Positions 8,512-17,339 of a stretch of DNA of 54,365 bases are shown here, one piece after another. Source of the stretch: an uncultured Clostridia bacterium (lineage in GTDB: Bacteria > Bacillota > Clostridia > Lachnospirales > CAG-274); the NCBI GenBank assembly GCA_944383305.1, contig CALWOZ010000016.1:1-54365 (forward strand). The letters are read 5' to 3'. The notes beneath the pieces are model-generated. The model was not told the DNA's origin and searched no databases. It worked only from the letters and a program-made list of their open reading frames with translations. Positions within the stretch are counted from its first letter, which is position 1. Every line of letters begins with the position of its first letter. A program made the position numbers and the translations under genes.

Positions 8512-9705
8512 ATGTTAAAAGGCAAATGTGTAATAATAGGAGTTACTGGTGGTATAGCTTGTTACAAAGTTGCAAATCTTGTTAGTATGTTAAAAAAGTC
8601 TGGAGCAGATGTAAATGTTATAATGACAAAAAATGCTACTCAATTTATATCCCCCTTAACTTTTGAAACTTTAAGTGGTAACAAATGTGTGGTAGATACC
8701 TTTGAACCAAAAGCTAATTATGATGTAGAACACATATCTTTAGCTAAAAAAGCCGATGTTATAATGATTGCCCCTGCTACTGCAAATATTATAGCAAAAA
8801 TGGCAAATGGCATAGCTGACGATATGCTTACCACTACTGTTTTAGCCTCAAAATGTAAAAAGATTATAGCACCTGCTATGAATACAAATATGTTCGAAAA
8901 TAAAATAACTCAAGATAATTTAGAAAAATTAAAAAATTATGATTTTGAAATAATAGAACCTGCTGTTGGACTTTTAGCTTGTAAAGATACTGGTATTGGT
9001 AAAATGCCTGAGCCTAATGTTTTATTTGAATATATACTAAAAGAAATAGCATTTGATAAATCTATGTTAGGTAAAAATGTTTTAATATCTGCTGGTGCAA
9101 CCTGTGAATATATAGACCCTGTTAGATATATTACAAATCCATCTAGTGGTAAAATGGGATTTTCTTTAGCAAAGGCTTGTATATTAAAGGGAGCAAATGT
9201 TACTTTAGTATGTGGTAATATCTCTACTACTCCACCTATGTTTGCAAATATTATTAATGTTGTGTCTGCAGAAGATATGTTTAATGTATTTAAAGATATA
9301 CATAAAAACTTTGACATTATTTTTATGACCTCTGCTGTATCGGATTTTACACCTGTAACTGTCTATACAGAAAAAGTAAAAAAAGATAGTGCAAATAATA
9401 ATTTAGAATTAAAACAAACTAAAGACATTTTAAAATATTTAGGTGAAAATAAACCTTATAATCAAATCCTATGTGGCTTTTCTATGGAAACACAAAACCT
9501 TTTAGAAAATTCTAAATCAAAGCTAATTAGAAAAAATTTAGATTATATAGTAGCTAATAATATAAAACAAGAAGGTGCTGGTTTTGGTGTAGATACTAAT
9601 ATAGCCACTTTAATATCAAAAAATAATACAATAAATTTTGATAAACTAACAAAATTTGACCTTGCTAATAAAATTATAGATACTATTTTAAATAATGAGG
9701 TATAA
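8512..9705 (+). CDS. coaBC: bifunctional phosphopantothenoylcysteine decarboxylase/synthase
   Basis: This 397-residue CoaBC (Dfp) makes 4'-phosphopantetheine in CoA synthesis. The N-terminal flavoprotein CoaC part opens GKCVIIGVTGGIACYK and has the PAMNTNMF motif. The C-terminal CoaB part begins near VLISAGATCEYIDPVRYI and contains NPSSGKMG. An in-frame ATG lies 27 bp upstream, but AAGGAGAG is placed 5 bp before the ATG at 8512, so that start is chosen. The stop overlaps the ribosome binding region of the next gene. Confidence 0.96.
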   Translation: MLKGKCVIIGVTGGIACYKVANLVSMLKKSGADVNVIMTKNATQFISPLTFETLSGNKCVVDTFEPKANYDVEHISLAKKADVIMIAPATANIIAKMANGIADDMLTTTVLASKCKKIIAPAMNTNMFENKITQDNLEKLKNYDFEIIEPAVGLLACKDTGIGKMPEPNVLFEYILKEIAFDKSMLGKNVLISAGATCEYIDPVRYITNPSSGKMGFSLAKACILKGANVTLVCGNISTTPPMFANIINVVSAEDMFNVFKDIHKNFDIIFMTSAVSDFTPVTVYTEKVKKDSANNNLELKQTKDILKYLGENKPYNQILCGFSMETQNLLENSKSKLIRKNLDYIVANNIKQEGAGFGVDTNIATLISKNNTINFDKLTKFDLANKIIDTILNNEV

Positions 9706-9706
9706 A

Positions 9707-10150
9707 ATGATTAGAAAATTTATAACTAAAGATATTGAACATATAATGAATATATGGCTTAATAGTAACATTAAGGCTCATAATTTTATAGATAAAGGTT
9801 ATTGGCTAGATAATTTTGAGTACGTAAAAGATGTATTACCAAAAGCCACTATATATGTATATGAATATAATGACAAAATAGTTGGTTTTATTGGTTTAAA
9901 TGATAGTTTTATTGAAGGAATTTTTGTTAAGGAAGAATATCAAAATAAAGGTATTGGCAGTAAGTTACTTAACTATGTAAAAAATATATATCCTTGTCTA
10001 TCTTTACACGTATATAAAAATAACATTAAAGCAACTAAATTCTATTTAAGTCATAATTTTAAAATAACAAAAGAACAAATAGATGAAAGTACTAATCAGC
10101 TAGAACTTATTTTAAATTATTCTTTTGATACAAAACATCAAAAGAAATAA
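9707..10150 (+). CDS. GNAT family N-acetyltransferase
   Basis: This 147-residue GNAT protein has the acetyl-CoA loop EEYQNKGIGSKLLNYV and a C-terminal NIKATKFYLSHNF segment, the usual order. The ATG at 9707 is chosen over one 12 bp upstream, because GAGG sits just before it within the coaBC stop region; the genes are one base apart. The substrate is unknown. Similar small GNATs are often named YhhY/RimI-like, but no specific match is claimed. A terminator follows directly. Confidence 0.85.
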   Translation: MIRKFITKDIEHIMNIWLNSNIKAHNFIDKGYWLDNFEYVKDVLPKATIYVYEYNDKIVGFIGLNDSFIEGIFVKEEYQNKGIGSKLLNYVKNIYPCLSLHVYKNNIKATKFYLSHNFKITKEQIDESTNQLELILNYSFDTKHQKK

Positions 10151-10171
10151 AGGGAGTTTTAAAACTCCCTT
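10150..10171. terminator. terminator after the GNAT gene
   Basis: An 11-bp perfect stem (AAGGGAGTTTT with its complement) overlaps the stop codon of the GNAT gene and is followed by TGTTTTAT. It is the end of the coaBC transcript. Confidence 0.8.
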
Positions 10172-10240
10172 GTTTTATACTGTTTTAGTCATTGTCAAAA
10201 AACTAATCAAATATAAATAGTAATAATATATTTATTTTAA

Positions 10241-10648
10241 TTATTCTATTAAATATCTATATTTTTCTAATAGGGGATTATCTGGCTGAAAAATATTTAT
10301 TACTCTTAAAGCATTTTCAAAAGCAGACCAATGAACTTTAGCCAATATAAATATAAGTGCAATACCAAATAAAAACCCTGTTACTACTCTTTTTATATTA
10401 TTACTTTCATACTTTGTCACAAGCTGTATACCTCCATCTAATATAAGAGGTATGCTTAATAAAAAAATATATATAATATCCACATCTTTTAGCTTAAATA
10501 TTATAGGTATACCTACTATAAGCCCTATCAATTCTCCTGTACATCTAGCACAAATAGGAAATTGTTTACCTTTATAAAAAAATGACCTTTCTGGTCTACA
10601 ATGACATAAAAAAAATATTTTTAAAAATTTTGCAATTTTATTGTACAT
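10241..10648 (-). CDS. DUF2085 membrane protein
   Basis: The 135-residue protein starts with a cytoplasmic segment bearing HCRPERSFFYKGKQFPICAR followed by CTGEL, the Cys/His signature of DUF2085. About three hydrophobic helices follow (residues 40-120). The function is not known. It is followed upstream by two zinc-ribbon membrane proteins on the same strand, which suggests a small group of membrane proteins of unknown task. Cys/His spacing hints at metal binding. Confidence 0.8.
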   Translation of the reverse strand: MYNKIAKFLKIFFLCHCRPERSFFYKGKQFPICARCTGELIGLIVGIPIIFKLKDVDIIYIFLLSIPLILDGGIQLVTKYESNNIKRVVTGFLFGIALIFILAKVHWSAFENALRVINIFQPDNPLLEKYRYLIE

Positions 10649-10678
10649 ATTACACCTTTTTAACTTATTTAAAACTAG

Positions 10679-10975
10679 CTATAAAGTAGAAGCAATCCCT
10701 GCTAAAAACATAATTAATAAGAAATATATAATATATATAGCATATATTCCAACATAAAATGCTACACAAATAAAAAATCCTATGAGAGCTTTTTTAGCAC
10801 TTTTAGGCTTCTGGTCTTTCCATACAAAGTATAAAATAAGTCCAGCAACTGGTACACAGCAACCTAAACATAGCCAGCCAATACTATCACTATCATTATA
10901 AGCTAACTGAGCTCCACAATCTGGACAGTTTATACAGTCATTTGCTATCTCTTTTCCACAATTTTTACAAAACAT
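10679..10975 (-). CDS. zinc-ribbon membrane protein, paralogue 1
   Basis: This 98-residue protein opens MFCKNCGKEI and then CINCPDCGAQ, forming a four-Cys zinc ribbon (about residues 3-22). Two transmembrane helices follow, with the linker FVWKDQKPKSAKKALIGF between them. The neighbour at 11066 has the same plan and linker, so these are tandem duplicates. The Cys count and order are intact in both. The function is unknown; such proteins occur widely in Firmicutes. Confidence 0.8.
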   Translation of the reverse strand: MFCKNCGKEIANDCINCPDCGAQLAYNDSDSIGWLCLGCCVPVAGLILYFVWKDQKPKSAKKALIGFFICVAFYVGIYAIYIIYFLLIMFLAGIASTL

Positions 10976-11024
10976 ATGTACTCCTTAAAATATAAAACTA
11001 TTAAATATTAATTTGTTTTTATTA

Positions 11025-11055
11025 AAAAAGTGCAAGAATAAACTTACACTTTTAA
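11025..11055 (-). terminator. hairpin after zinc-ribbon paralogue 2
   Basis: AAAAAGTGCAAG and CTTACACTTTT pair with one mismatch around a short loop, just downstream of the 11066 gene on the minus strand, with T-rich flanks. Confidence 0.55.
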
Positions 11056-11065
11056 AAAATATTTA

Positions 11066-11353
11066 TTATATACCCATCATTGCTGCTCCCATCATTATAA
11101 GTAAAAAGTATACTACATAAAAAATAACTGTAAGAATAATGGCTGTTAAAAATCCTATTATACATTTTTTAGCTGTTTTAGGTTTTTGGTCTTTCCATAC
11201 AAAATATAAAATAAGACCTGCAATAGGTATACAACAACCTAATAAAAACCAACCATTACTACCTGTATCTAATTGATTATTAGTTGGTGCTCCACAGTTT
11301 TGACAACTCATACTATTGTCTGGTATGTCTTTTCCACAATTTTTACAAAACAT
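11066..11353 (-). CDS. zinc-ribbon membrane protein, paralogue 2
   Basis: This 95-residue protein has an N-terminal ribbon (MFCKNCGKDI, then CQNCGAP) and two hydrophobic helices around FVWKDQKPKTAKKCIIGF. It is close kin of the downstream 98-residue protein, differing mainly in the last helix (rich in Met and Ala). A good AGGAGG site precedes the ATG. The function is unknown. Confidence 0.8.
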   Translation of the reverse strand: MFCKNCGKDIPDNSMSCQNCGAPTNNQLDTGSNGWFLLGCCIPIAGLILYFVWKDQKPKTAKKCIIGFLTAIILTVIFYVVYFLLIMMGAAMMGI

Positions 11354-11459
11354 AATACTTCCTCCTAAAAAAATATATTTTGTTAAATTATATCATAGTT
11401 TATTACAAATTTCAACAAAAATGTATGATTTTTACAATAAATAAAATATACTAAAATTT

Positions 11460-11993
11460 TTATTCTTCATTATGGCTATTTAATAAAGATTTCATAAAAG
11501 ATAAATAATATTTAGATGCATCTTTTTTCCAATTATCACATATAGTATTTGCGTATTTTTTAGATGCAACTTTTAAGTTCATTTCCATAAGTGGCACTTT
11601 ATTTTCATATACAGCACATTTTACACTATATTCATTATTATTTTCTTTAAAAGTTGCTATTATTTCTAAATCCTTTTTTATTTGATTTTTATTAAGTGCT
11701 ACATATTCATTTATTTTTTCTTTTATAGATTTAGGGATAAGATTTTCAAAAAGAGTTAATGTTTTATACCCTTTTTTAGAAATTGTATATGTTGTTTTAT
11801 TATGTTCTATATTTTTTACAATATATTCACTTTCTGTAAGTTCACTAAGATAATTTGAAAGTGAAAAATAATCCATATATTCAGAAGCTAAAGCAAACTC
11901 TTGTATATATGATAAAGACATAGGCAAACTTATTTTATTTAGCATATACAATATTATAAGCTTACTTTCTGCTAATTGTGAAGAGTTTTTCAT
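11460..11993 (-). CDS. DUF4364 family protein
   Basis: The 177-residue protein looks like a winged-helix regulator-like domain (ESKLIILYMLNKISLPMSL, then SNYLSELTESEYIVK) followed by a C-terminal alpha/beta part, the pattern of DUF4364 in Clostridia. The ATG at 11993 is preferred to a GTG 9 bp upstream, because AGAGGTG is correctly spaced for it. It is monocistronic. A role as DNA-binding regulator is inferred only from the fold. Confidence 0.75.
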   Translation of the reverse strand: MKNSSQLAESKLIILYMLNKISLPMSLSYIQEFALASEYMDYFSLSNYLSELTESEYIVKNIEHNKTTYTISKKGYKTLTLFENLIPKSIKEKINEYVALNKNQIKKDLEIIATFKENNNEYSVKCAVYENKVPLMEMNLKVASKKYANTICDNWKKDASKYYLSFMKSLLNSHNEE

Positions 11994-12088
11994 ATATAAC
12001 ACCTCTTAAATTTTTATAGTTAATAAATATTATACAATAAAACTTTTGTTATGTCGATATTAATTAATAATTTTTTTAGTACTATACA

Positions 12089-12176
12089 TTAAGCTACTTC
12101 TAATATTATTATATAACAAAAATTAAAACAAAAATCTATTTATAATTTTACTAAAAACAAATCCATAGCTTAAATT
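12089..12176 (+). repeat. dispersed intergenic repeat, copy B (diverged)
   Basis: This copy has AAGCTACTTCTAATATTATT at its left, a middle with CTATTTATAATTTTA, and CAAATCCATAGCTTAAATTA at its right, so both arms of the family are recognisable. The TTTGATAC stem seen in copy A is lost. Confidence 0.5.
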
Positions 12177-12190
12177 ATAAATAATATTTT

Positions 12191-13114
12191 TTAATTTTTA
12201 TAAAAAAATTTACCTTGAAATGTATCTCTATTAATAAATTCTTTATTAATACTATTAAGAACCACCTTTTTATTTAAACTCCATTTAGGTTCTATTAGTG
12301 TATTTTTATGTCCATCACCAGTTAATCTATGAATAACCACATTAGGTGGTAATATTTCTATACAAGATACTACTATATCTACATATTCTTCTAATGATAA
12401 TATTTTAAATGGCTTATTATTATATAACTTATGTAAACTTGTATTTTCTATTATATGTAACAGCTGTAATTTTATGCCACTTATATGAAAACTAGACACA
12501 TACTTTATAGTGTTTAACATATCTTCTTTTGTTTCATAAGGTAAGCCTAATATAGTATGTACTATAATATCTATATTATATTTATTAAGCATTTTTACAC
12601 AATTTTCAAAAACTATATTTTCATAACACCTGTTTATTAGCTTTATACTATCTTTTTTAGAAGTTTGAAATCCTAATTCTATACAAATATATACTTTTTC
12701 ATTAAGCTTAGATAAAAATTGTACAATTTCTTCTGATATACAGTCTGGTCTTGTAGCTATAAATATACCAACTACATTATCTAAATTAGATGCTCTTGTA
12801 AAAAGGTCTTTTAAATATTCAAATGGTGCATAAGTGTTAGTAAACGCCTGAAAATATGCTATATACTTTCCTGTTTTCCACTTTTGATTCATTTTTTTCT
12901 TATTAATTTCAAATTGTTCCTCTATGGTATTATTTCTATCTCCTGCAAAGTCCCCTGAGCCTTTTTCGCTACAAAATATACAGCCTCCATAAGATAATTT
13001 ACCATCTCTATTAGGACAAGTAAATCCTCCATCTAATGCTATTTTTATAATTTTATCTCCAAATTTATTTCTAAAAAATGTATTTGCACTATTATATCTT
13101 ATTATATTTTTCAT
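12191..13114 (-). CDS. TIGR01212 family radical SAM protein
   Basis: This 307-residue protein has the family's spaced 4Fe-4S motif near residues 33-49: CPNRDGKLSYGGCIFC. GSGDFAG follows, then a SAM barrel with IELGFQTS and HTILGLPYETKEDM. The family includes E. coli YhcC; its substrate is unsettled to my knowledge. The length is normal. It is transcribed away from a DnaA-box-rich gap. No maturation partner is adjacent. Confidence 0.9.
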   Translation of the reverse strand: MKNIIRYNSANTFFRNKFGDKIIKIALDGGFTCPNRDGKLSYGGCIFCSEKGSGDFAGDRNNTIEEQFEINKKKMNQKWKTGKYIAYFQAFTNTYAPFEYLKDLFTRASNLDNVVGIFIATRPDCISEEIVQFLSKLNEKVYICIELGFQTSKKDSIKLINRCYENIVFENCVKMLNKYNIDIIVHTILGLPYETKEDMLNTIKYVSSFHISGIKLQLLHIIENTSLHKLYNNKPFKILSLEEYVDIVVSCIEILPPNVVIHRLTGDGHKNTLIEPKWSLNKKVVLNSINKEFINRDTFQGKFFYKN

Positions 13115-13162
13115 ATTTTTTATTTGTTATTTTATAACACTATATATAGTTTTTACAATTAG

Positions 13163-13332
13163 TTATCTACAATAAAATTTAGTAAAAAATAGCTATTTAC
13201 CTAATATCAACAAAGTTTTAAACATATCCACATTAATCCACATAACAAAATATAGTATTTAATTTGAAAATTTGTTGATAAATACTTAATTATCCACATA
13301 TATTTGTGGATAACACTAAATATTGTGGATAT
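13163..13332. other. cluster of DnaA-box-like 9-mers
   Basis: Two perfect TTATCCACA boxes (13290-13298; 13305-13313 inverted) and four one-mismatch copies (13163-13171 TTATCTACA, 13224-13232 ATATCCACA, 13234-13242 TAATCCACA, 13324-13332 inverted) lie in this AT-rich gap between comF and the radical SAM gene. No dnaA or dnaN is nearby. This resembles the DnaA-box clusters that titrate DnaA or regulate initiation in Bacillus more than an oriC, but an origin is not excluded. Confidence 0.6.
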
Positions 13333-13355
13333 ATTTTTATTTATGGTTATATATG

Positions 13356-14027
13356 CTAATTATTTTCCAAATCTTTTTTATAAATTGTTTTTGCTAGTGT
13401 AAAATAACAAATATTATTTGCACCTGCCTTTTTAAGTTCTTTTGCACAATAGTTTATAGTATTTCCAGTAGTATAAATATCATCTATAAGCAAAATATTT
13501 TTATTATTTATTCTACTTGGATTTTTTACATAAAATGCATCTTTTACATTTTCACTTCTTTTTTCAAATGATACCTTACTTTGTGGTAAAGTATTTTTTA
13601 TTCTTATAAGATTGTTGTTTTCAATAGGTATGCCACATAGTTTTGATAATTCACACGCTATAACTTCTGCTTGATCATAACCTCTCTTTTTCTTCTTTTT
13701 AATATACATTGGTACATAAATTATATAGTCATATTTTGATATATCTATTTTTAATAATTTATAATACATCATTTTTGCAAAAACTTTAGCATATTGTTTT
13801 TGATTATCATACTTTAATCTAAATATAGCATACCTTGTTTTTTCATCATAAGAAAATACAGATAATTTAGGTTCTTCATCATCACATATAAAATCTATAT
13901 CTGTATAACAATATTTACATATACAGTCTTCTTCATTGATTGCCATAATTTCTTGACAAAATACACATCTATTAGGATAGATAAAATTTAATATACTATC
14001 AAATATTTTAATTATTACCTTTAACAT
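13356..14027 (-). CDS. comF: ComF family protein (phosphoribosyltransferase domain)
   Basis: This 223-residue ComF-like protein has an N-terminal zinc-finger-like Cys set (CVFCQEI, CICKYC) and a C-terminal type I PRTase domain with the PRPP loop NILLIDDIYTTGNTI (near residue 175). In naturally competent bacteria ComF takes part in DNA uptake; other com genes are not visible here. recD2 is directly upstream on the same strand (28 bp), so the two may be co-transcribed. The start ATG at 14027 has weak GGAG support. Confidence 0.9.
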   Translation of the reverse strand: MLKVIIKIFDSILNFIYPNRCVFCQEIMAINEEDCICKYCYTDIDFICDDEEPKLSVFSYDEKTRYAIFRLKYDNQKQYAKVFAKMMYYKLLKIDISKYDYIIYVPMYIKKKKKRGYDQAEVIACELSKLCGIPIENNNLIRIKNTLPQSKVSFEKRSENVKDAFYVKNPSRINNKNILLIDDIYTTGNTINYCAKELKKAGANNICYFTLAKTIYKKDLENN

Positions 14028-14055
14028 ATATCTCCTATATAATAACTTTTTTATT

Positions 14056-16308
14056 TTATATAAATTGTGATAAATTTATTATTCTATTTTTTAAATATGT
14101 ATATCTATTTATTTCTCTATTATTATCTACCATTTTATTTAATGTTTCTTGTATACCAACAATTACTGCTAATTCTTTAGCTCTAGTAACTCCAGTATAT
14201 AATAAATTTCTTGTAAGGAGCATAGGTACACCACTATGTATAGGTATTATAATTGCTTTATATTCACTTCCTTGGGCTTTATGTATTGTTATTGCATATG
14301 ATAAGTTTAGCTCATCTAATTGTGTAAAATCATATTTTATATGTTTACAGTCATCAAATATAACCTCTATATATTCATTTTTATTATCTATTTTATTTAT
14401 AATCCCCTCATCACCATTAAATATTCCTGTTCCTTCGTCTATATATTGGTTATCTTTTATTATTCTCCATACCATATTATAGTTATTTTTTATTTGCATT
14501 ACCTTGTCGCCTTCTCTAAAAATAATATTTCTAAATTCTTTTTCATCTTTATCTTTACTAGGTGGATTTATTGCTTTTTGTAAAATATTATTAAGACTTT
14601 CTACACCTATTGGCGACTTTTTCATTGGTGATAAGACTTGTATAGCTTTTAAATCTGTTATATTTAAAAATTTAGGTAAACGCTTTGTAATAAGTTCAAC
14701 AATAGTATTATTTACCTCTTCCATCTTATCACGTCTTAAAAAGAAAAAATCTTTATTAACTTCGTTTAAAATAGGATACTCACCATTGTTTATTCTATGA
14801 GCATTCATTACAATAGCACTTTCTCTAGCTTGTCTAAATATTTCATTTAGTCTAACAACTTGTATACATTCGCTGTTTATTATGTCCTTTAAAACATTTC
14901 CGGCTCCAACAGATGGTAACTGGTCAATATCTCCTACTAATATAAGCCTTGTTCCATTGGCTATTGCCTTTAAAAGTCCACTCATTAATAATATATCTAT
15001 CATAGAACATTCATCTACTATGACAACGTCGGCTTCTATGGGCATATTTTCATCTTTTTCAAACGTTTGTCGTTTTTTATCATCGGATAAAAAGTTTATA
15101 CCTAAAAGTCTATGTATAGTTTGTGCTTCTAATCCTGTTGCCTCAGACATTCTTTTAGCTGCTCTTCCTGTTGGTGCACATAGCTCTATTTCATATCCTT
15201 CATTTTTTAACATAGATATAATAGAATTTATAGTAGTAGTTTTTCCTGTTCCAGGTCCACCTGTTATTACTAATACTCCATTTATCATAGCTTCTTTTAT
15301 AGCCTTTTTTTGATTAGATGCAAGTGTTATATTATTTTCTTTTTCTATATTACTTATCCAAAGGTCATAATTTTTATTGTATTTTGTTGTGTTTTTAGAT
15401 AGTTCTAAAATCTTTTTAGCCACGTAACTTTCTGCATAATAATAGGAATTTAAAAATATAATATTTTCTGTATCTGTTTTTTCTATACATATTTGTCTTT
15501 CCATTTGTAAGTTAAATAAATTAGGTTTTAATAAATCTTCATCTACTTCTAAAAGATTTTTACTATATTCTAAAAGTACTTTCTCTGGTAAATATACATT
15601 ACCAGCTGAATTAGCTGTTTTGTTTAAAACATATTTTATACCTGCTTTTATTCTATATTCAGAGTCTTTTTCTATTCCTATTTTTTCTGCTATATCGTCT
15701 GCTAACTTAAATCCAACTCCAAATAACTCATCTGCTAATCTATAAGGATTAGTCTGAATAATCCTTATAGTGTTATCTTTAAAATGCTTATATATTTTCA
15801 TAGCAAAAACAGGAGATATTCCATATTCTTGTAAAAAAATCATAGTTTGTCTAAGTCCTTCTTGCTCAGCAAAAATTTCTCCTATATCCATTGCTTTTTT
15901 TACACTTATTCCTTTTATTTGAGCTAGTTTTTCTGGACTTTTTTCTATAATCTCTAAAGTTTGTAAACCAAATTTAGCTACTATTCTTTCTGCTGTTTTC
16001 TGTCCTATGCCTTTTATTGCTCCAGATGCTAAATATTTTTCTATACCTTTTTCTGTTTTTGGTATACTCTTTTCATATGTTTCTACTTTAAATTGTTTAC
16101 CATATGTAGAATGATTTACGACTGTTCCTGTTAGTATTACATTTTCACCTATATTTAAGTTAGGTATATATCCTACACATACAATTTCTGCCTCAGAAAA
16201 AATCTCTCCATATTCCTCTGAATAAATAGAAAAAACTGTATATCCATTTTCTTCATTATTATATATAATATTTTCAATAGGACCTTCTATCTTTATATAA
16301 TCTATCAT
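14056..16308 (-). CDS. recD2: RecD2-type ATP-dependent helicase
   Basis: This 750-residue helicase of superfamily 1B acts in DNA repair without RecBC. The N-terminal OB-like and helix-hairpin-helix part has AIKGIGQKTAERIV (near 95) and FGVGFKLADDIA (near 195). Walker A is ITGGPGTGKTTTI (near 350), the DEAD-like VVDECSMID follows, and the C-terminal motif VI is ITIHKAQGSEYKAI. The ATG at 16308 is chosen over upstream TTG/GTG codons, because a GGTGAT site is correctly spaced. comF follows. The length fits the family. Confidence 0.95.
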   Translation of the reverse strand: MIDYIKIEGPIENIIYNNEENGYTVFSIYSEEYGEIFSEAEIVCVGYIPNLNIGENVILTGTVVNHSTYGKQFKVETYEKSIPKTEKGIEKYLASGAIKGIGQKTAERIVAKFGLQTLEIIEKSPEKLAQIKGISVKKAMDIGEIFAEQEGLRQTMIFLQEYGISPVFAMKIYKHFKDNTIRIIQTNPYRLADELFGVGFKLADDIAEKIGIEKDSEYRIKAGIKYVLNKTANSAGNVYLPEKVLLEYSKNLLEVDEDLLKPNLFNLQMERQICIEKTDTENIIFLNSYYYAESYVAKKILELSKNTTKYNKNYDLWISNIEKENNITLASNQKKAIKEAMINGVLVITGGPGTGKTTTINSIISMLKNEGYEIELCAPTGRAAKRMSEATGLEAQTIHRLLGINFLSDDKKRQTFEKDENMPIEADVVIVDECSMIDILLMSGLLKAIANGTRLILVGDIDQLPSVGAGNVLKDIINSECIQVVRLNEIFRQARESAIVMNAHRINNGEYPILNEVNKDFFFLRRDKMEEVNNTIVELITKRLPKFLNITDLKAIQVLSPMKKSPIGVESLNNILQKAINPPSKDKDEKEFRNIIFREGDKVMQIKNNYNMVWRIIKDNQYIDEGTGIFNGDEGIINKIDNKNEYIEVIFDDCKHIKYDFTQLDELNLSYAITIHKAQGSEYKAIIIPIHSGVPMLLTRNLLYTGVTRAKELAVIVGIQETLNKMVDNNREINRYTYLKNRIINLSQFI

Positions 16309-16462
16309 TAATATCACCAATTTTTTTATTTTAATTTTATCATAAATTACTAATTTAGTAAATTATATTTTAAAACATATGATTTTTTATATAAATAAAC
16401 TAATATTTTTCTTCCATCTTTTTGCAATTTTTATTTGTTTTGACGCTTTGCACAAAAAAAAT

Positions 16463-16560
16463 GAATTGTGTATTGCAATTCAAGAATTGTGTATTGCAAT
16501 TCAAGAATTGTGTATTGCAATTCAAGAATTGTGTATTGCAATTCAAGAATTGCAATATTA
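16463..16560. repeat. 21-bp tandem repeat, four copies plus a remnant
   Basis: Four exact copies of a 21-bp unit (GAATTGTGTATTGCAATTCA plus A) run from 16463 to 16546, followed by a broken copy. Each unit is itself an inverted repeat (GAATTG...CAATTC). A plus-strand open frame crossing it would encode the heptad ELCIAIQ repeated; it has no ribosome binding site, so I treat it as non-coding. The copy number may vary between strains. Confidence 0.85.
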
Positions 16561-16628
16561 TTAAAACAAAAATTAAGTTTATAAATTTTATCTAAAAAAA
16601 ATAAAGGCATATCTTAATTCAAATAATA

Positions 16629-16671
16629 AAAAATCTTAATAGTAATACTTCTAATTACTATTAAGATTTTT
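16629..16671. terminator. terminator after the 195-residue protein gene
   Basis: An 18-bp perfect AT-rich stem (AAAAATCTTAATAGTAAT with its complement) lies just downstream of the 16685 stop on the minus strand. The remaining gap to 16308 holds the 21-bp repeats and no further gene. Confidence 0.8.
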
Positions 16672-16684
16672 AAGGTTCTATTTA

Positions 16685-17272
16685 TTAGGATACTTTCCCT
16701 TGCCATTTATCAAATGTTGACATTACTTTATCATATGTTCTTTGAGATATATCTGGTAATTTATCTCCCCACATTTGTTCGGCTTTTTTAAATCCTTTTT
16801 CTACTGCATCACGCATCTCTTGTATCTTTTTAGGGTCATCTCCAGCTATGGCTTTTGCAAAGCTTAATATTCTTTCAGAGGTTTGATTTACTCCATAATA
16901 TCCATCTTCAGATATATCTTGTTTTGCCTTTTCAATTGTTTTAGCATCTACGGTTAAGTTTTGATAAAAGCTTTTTAAATTGCCATCATAATACATATTA
17001 ACAAGTCCTACTTTATTAGACTGTTTTGAAAATATGCTAGATATTAATTTTTCAAAATTTTTAGTTTGTTGTTCTGCTTGATTAATAAGGTAAGATACTT
17101 GTTTTTTTCTTTCATTGTCTGAAACTTTTTTGTCATAGTTGTCAGTAATGTTTTGAGTTTTGTCTGTTTGTCCGCTTTTTACTTCTTTTTCAACGTCCTT
17201 GTTGTTATTTTTTTTTGTATCTTTTAATGTAGAAACATAAGTAGTTGAAACATTAAAAATATTATTAATCAT
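16685..17272 (-). CDS. conserved hypothetical protein, charged and coiled
   Basis: This 195-residue protein has a polar Lys/Asp-rich N-terminal region (about 15-60) and a compact C-terminal domain with ISEDGYYGVNQTSERILSFA and AGDDPKKIQEMRDAV. I recognise the pattern from Clostridia without an assigned function. A flagellar role is sometimes suggested by its neighbours in other genomes, but none is present here. It is downstream of yycI on the same strand and may be on the same transcript, although a 67-bp gap separates them. AGGAGG supports the ATG. Confidence 0.6.
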   Translation of the reverse strand: MINNIFNVSTTYVSTLKDTKKNNNKDVEKEVKSGQTDKTQNITDNYDKKVSDNERKKQVSYLINQAEQQTKNFEKLISSIFSKQSNKVGLVNMYYDGNLKSFYQNLTVDAKTIEKAKQDISEDGYYGVNQTSERILSFAKAIAGDDPKKIQEMRDAVEKGFKKAEQMWGDKLPDISQRTYDKVMSTFDKWQGKVS

Positions 17273-17339
17273 AAAATTACCTCCTTGTACCTTTTATATA
17301 TTATATATCGGCATATAAAGTAAAATATTAACAATAATA

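Noticed and set aside
13115..13355. Replication origin oriC
   Set aside because: Boxes are present, but no dnaA/dnaN, no clear unwinding trio and no skew data; a DnaA-titrating cluster is the more modest reading.
14320..15313. Several plus-strand open frames inside recD2
   Set aside because: They are antisense shadows of a conserved helicase gene; no ribosome site and no recognisable domain.
16379..16564. 61-codon frame over the 21-bp repeats with a hydrophobic start
   Set aside because: No ribosome binding site, the repeat explains the long open frame, and the N-terminal part is typical AT-rich noise.
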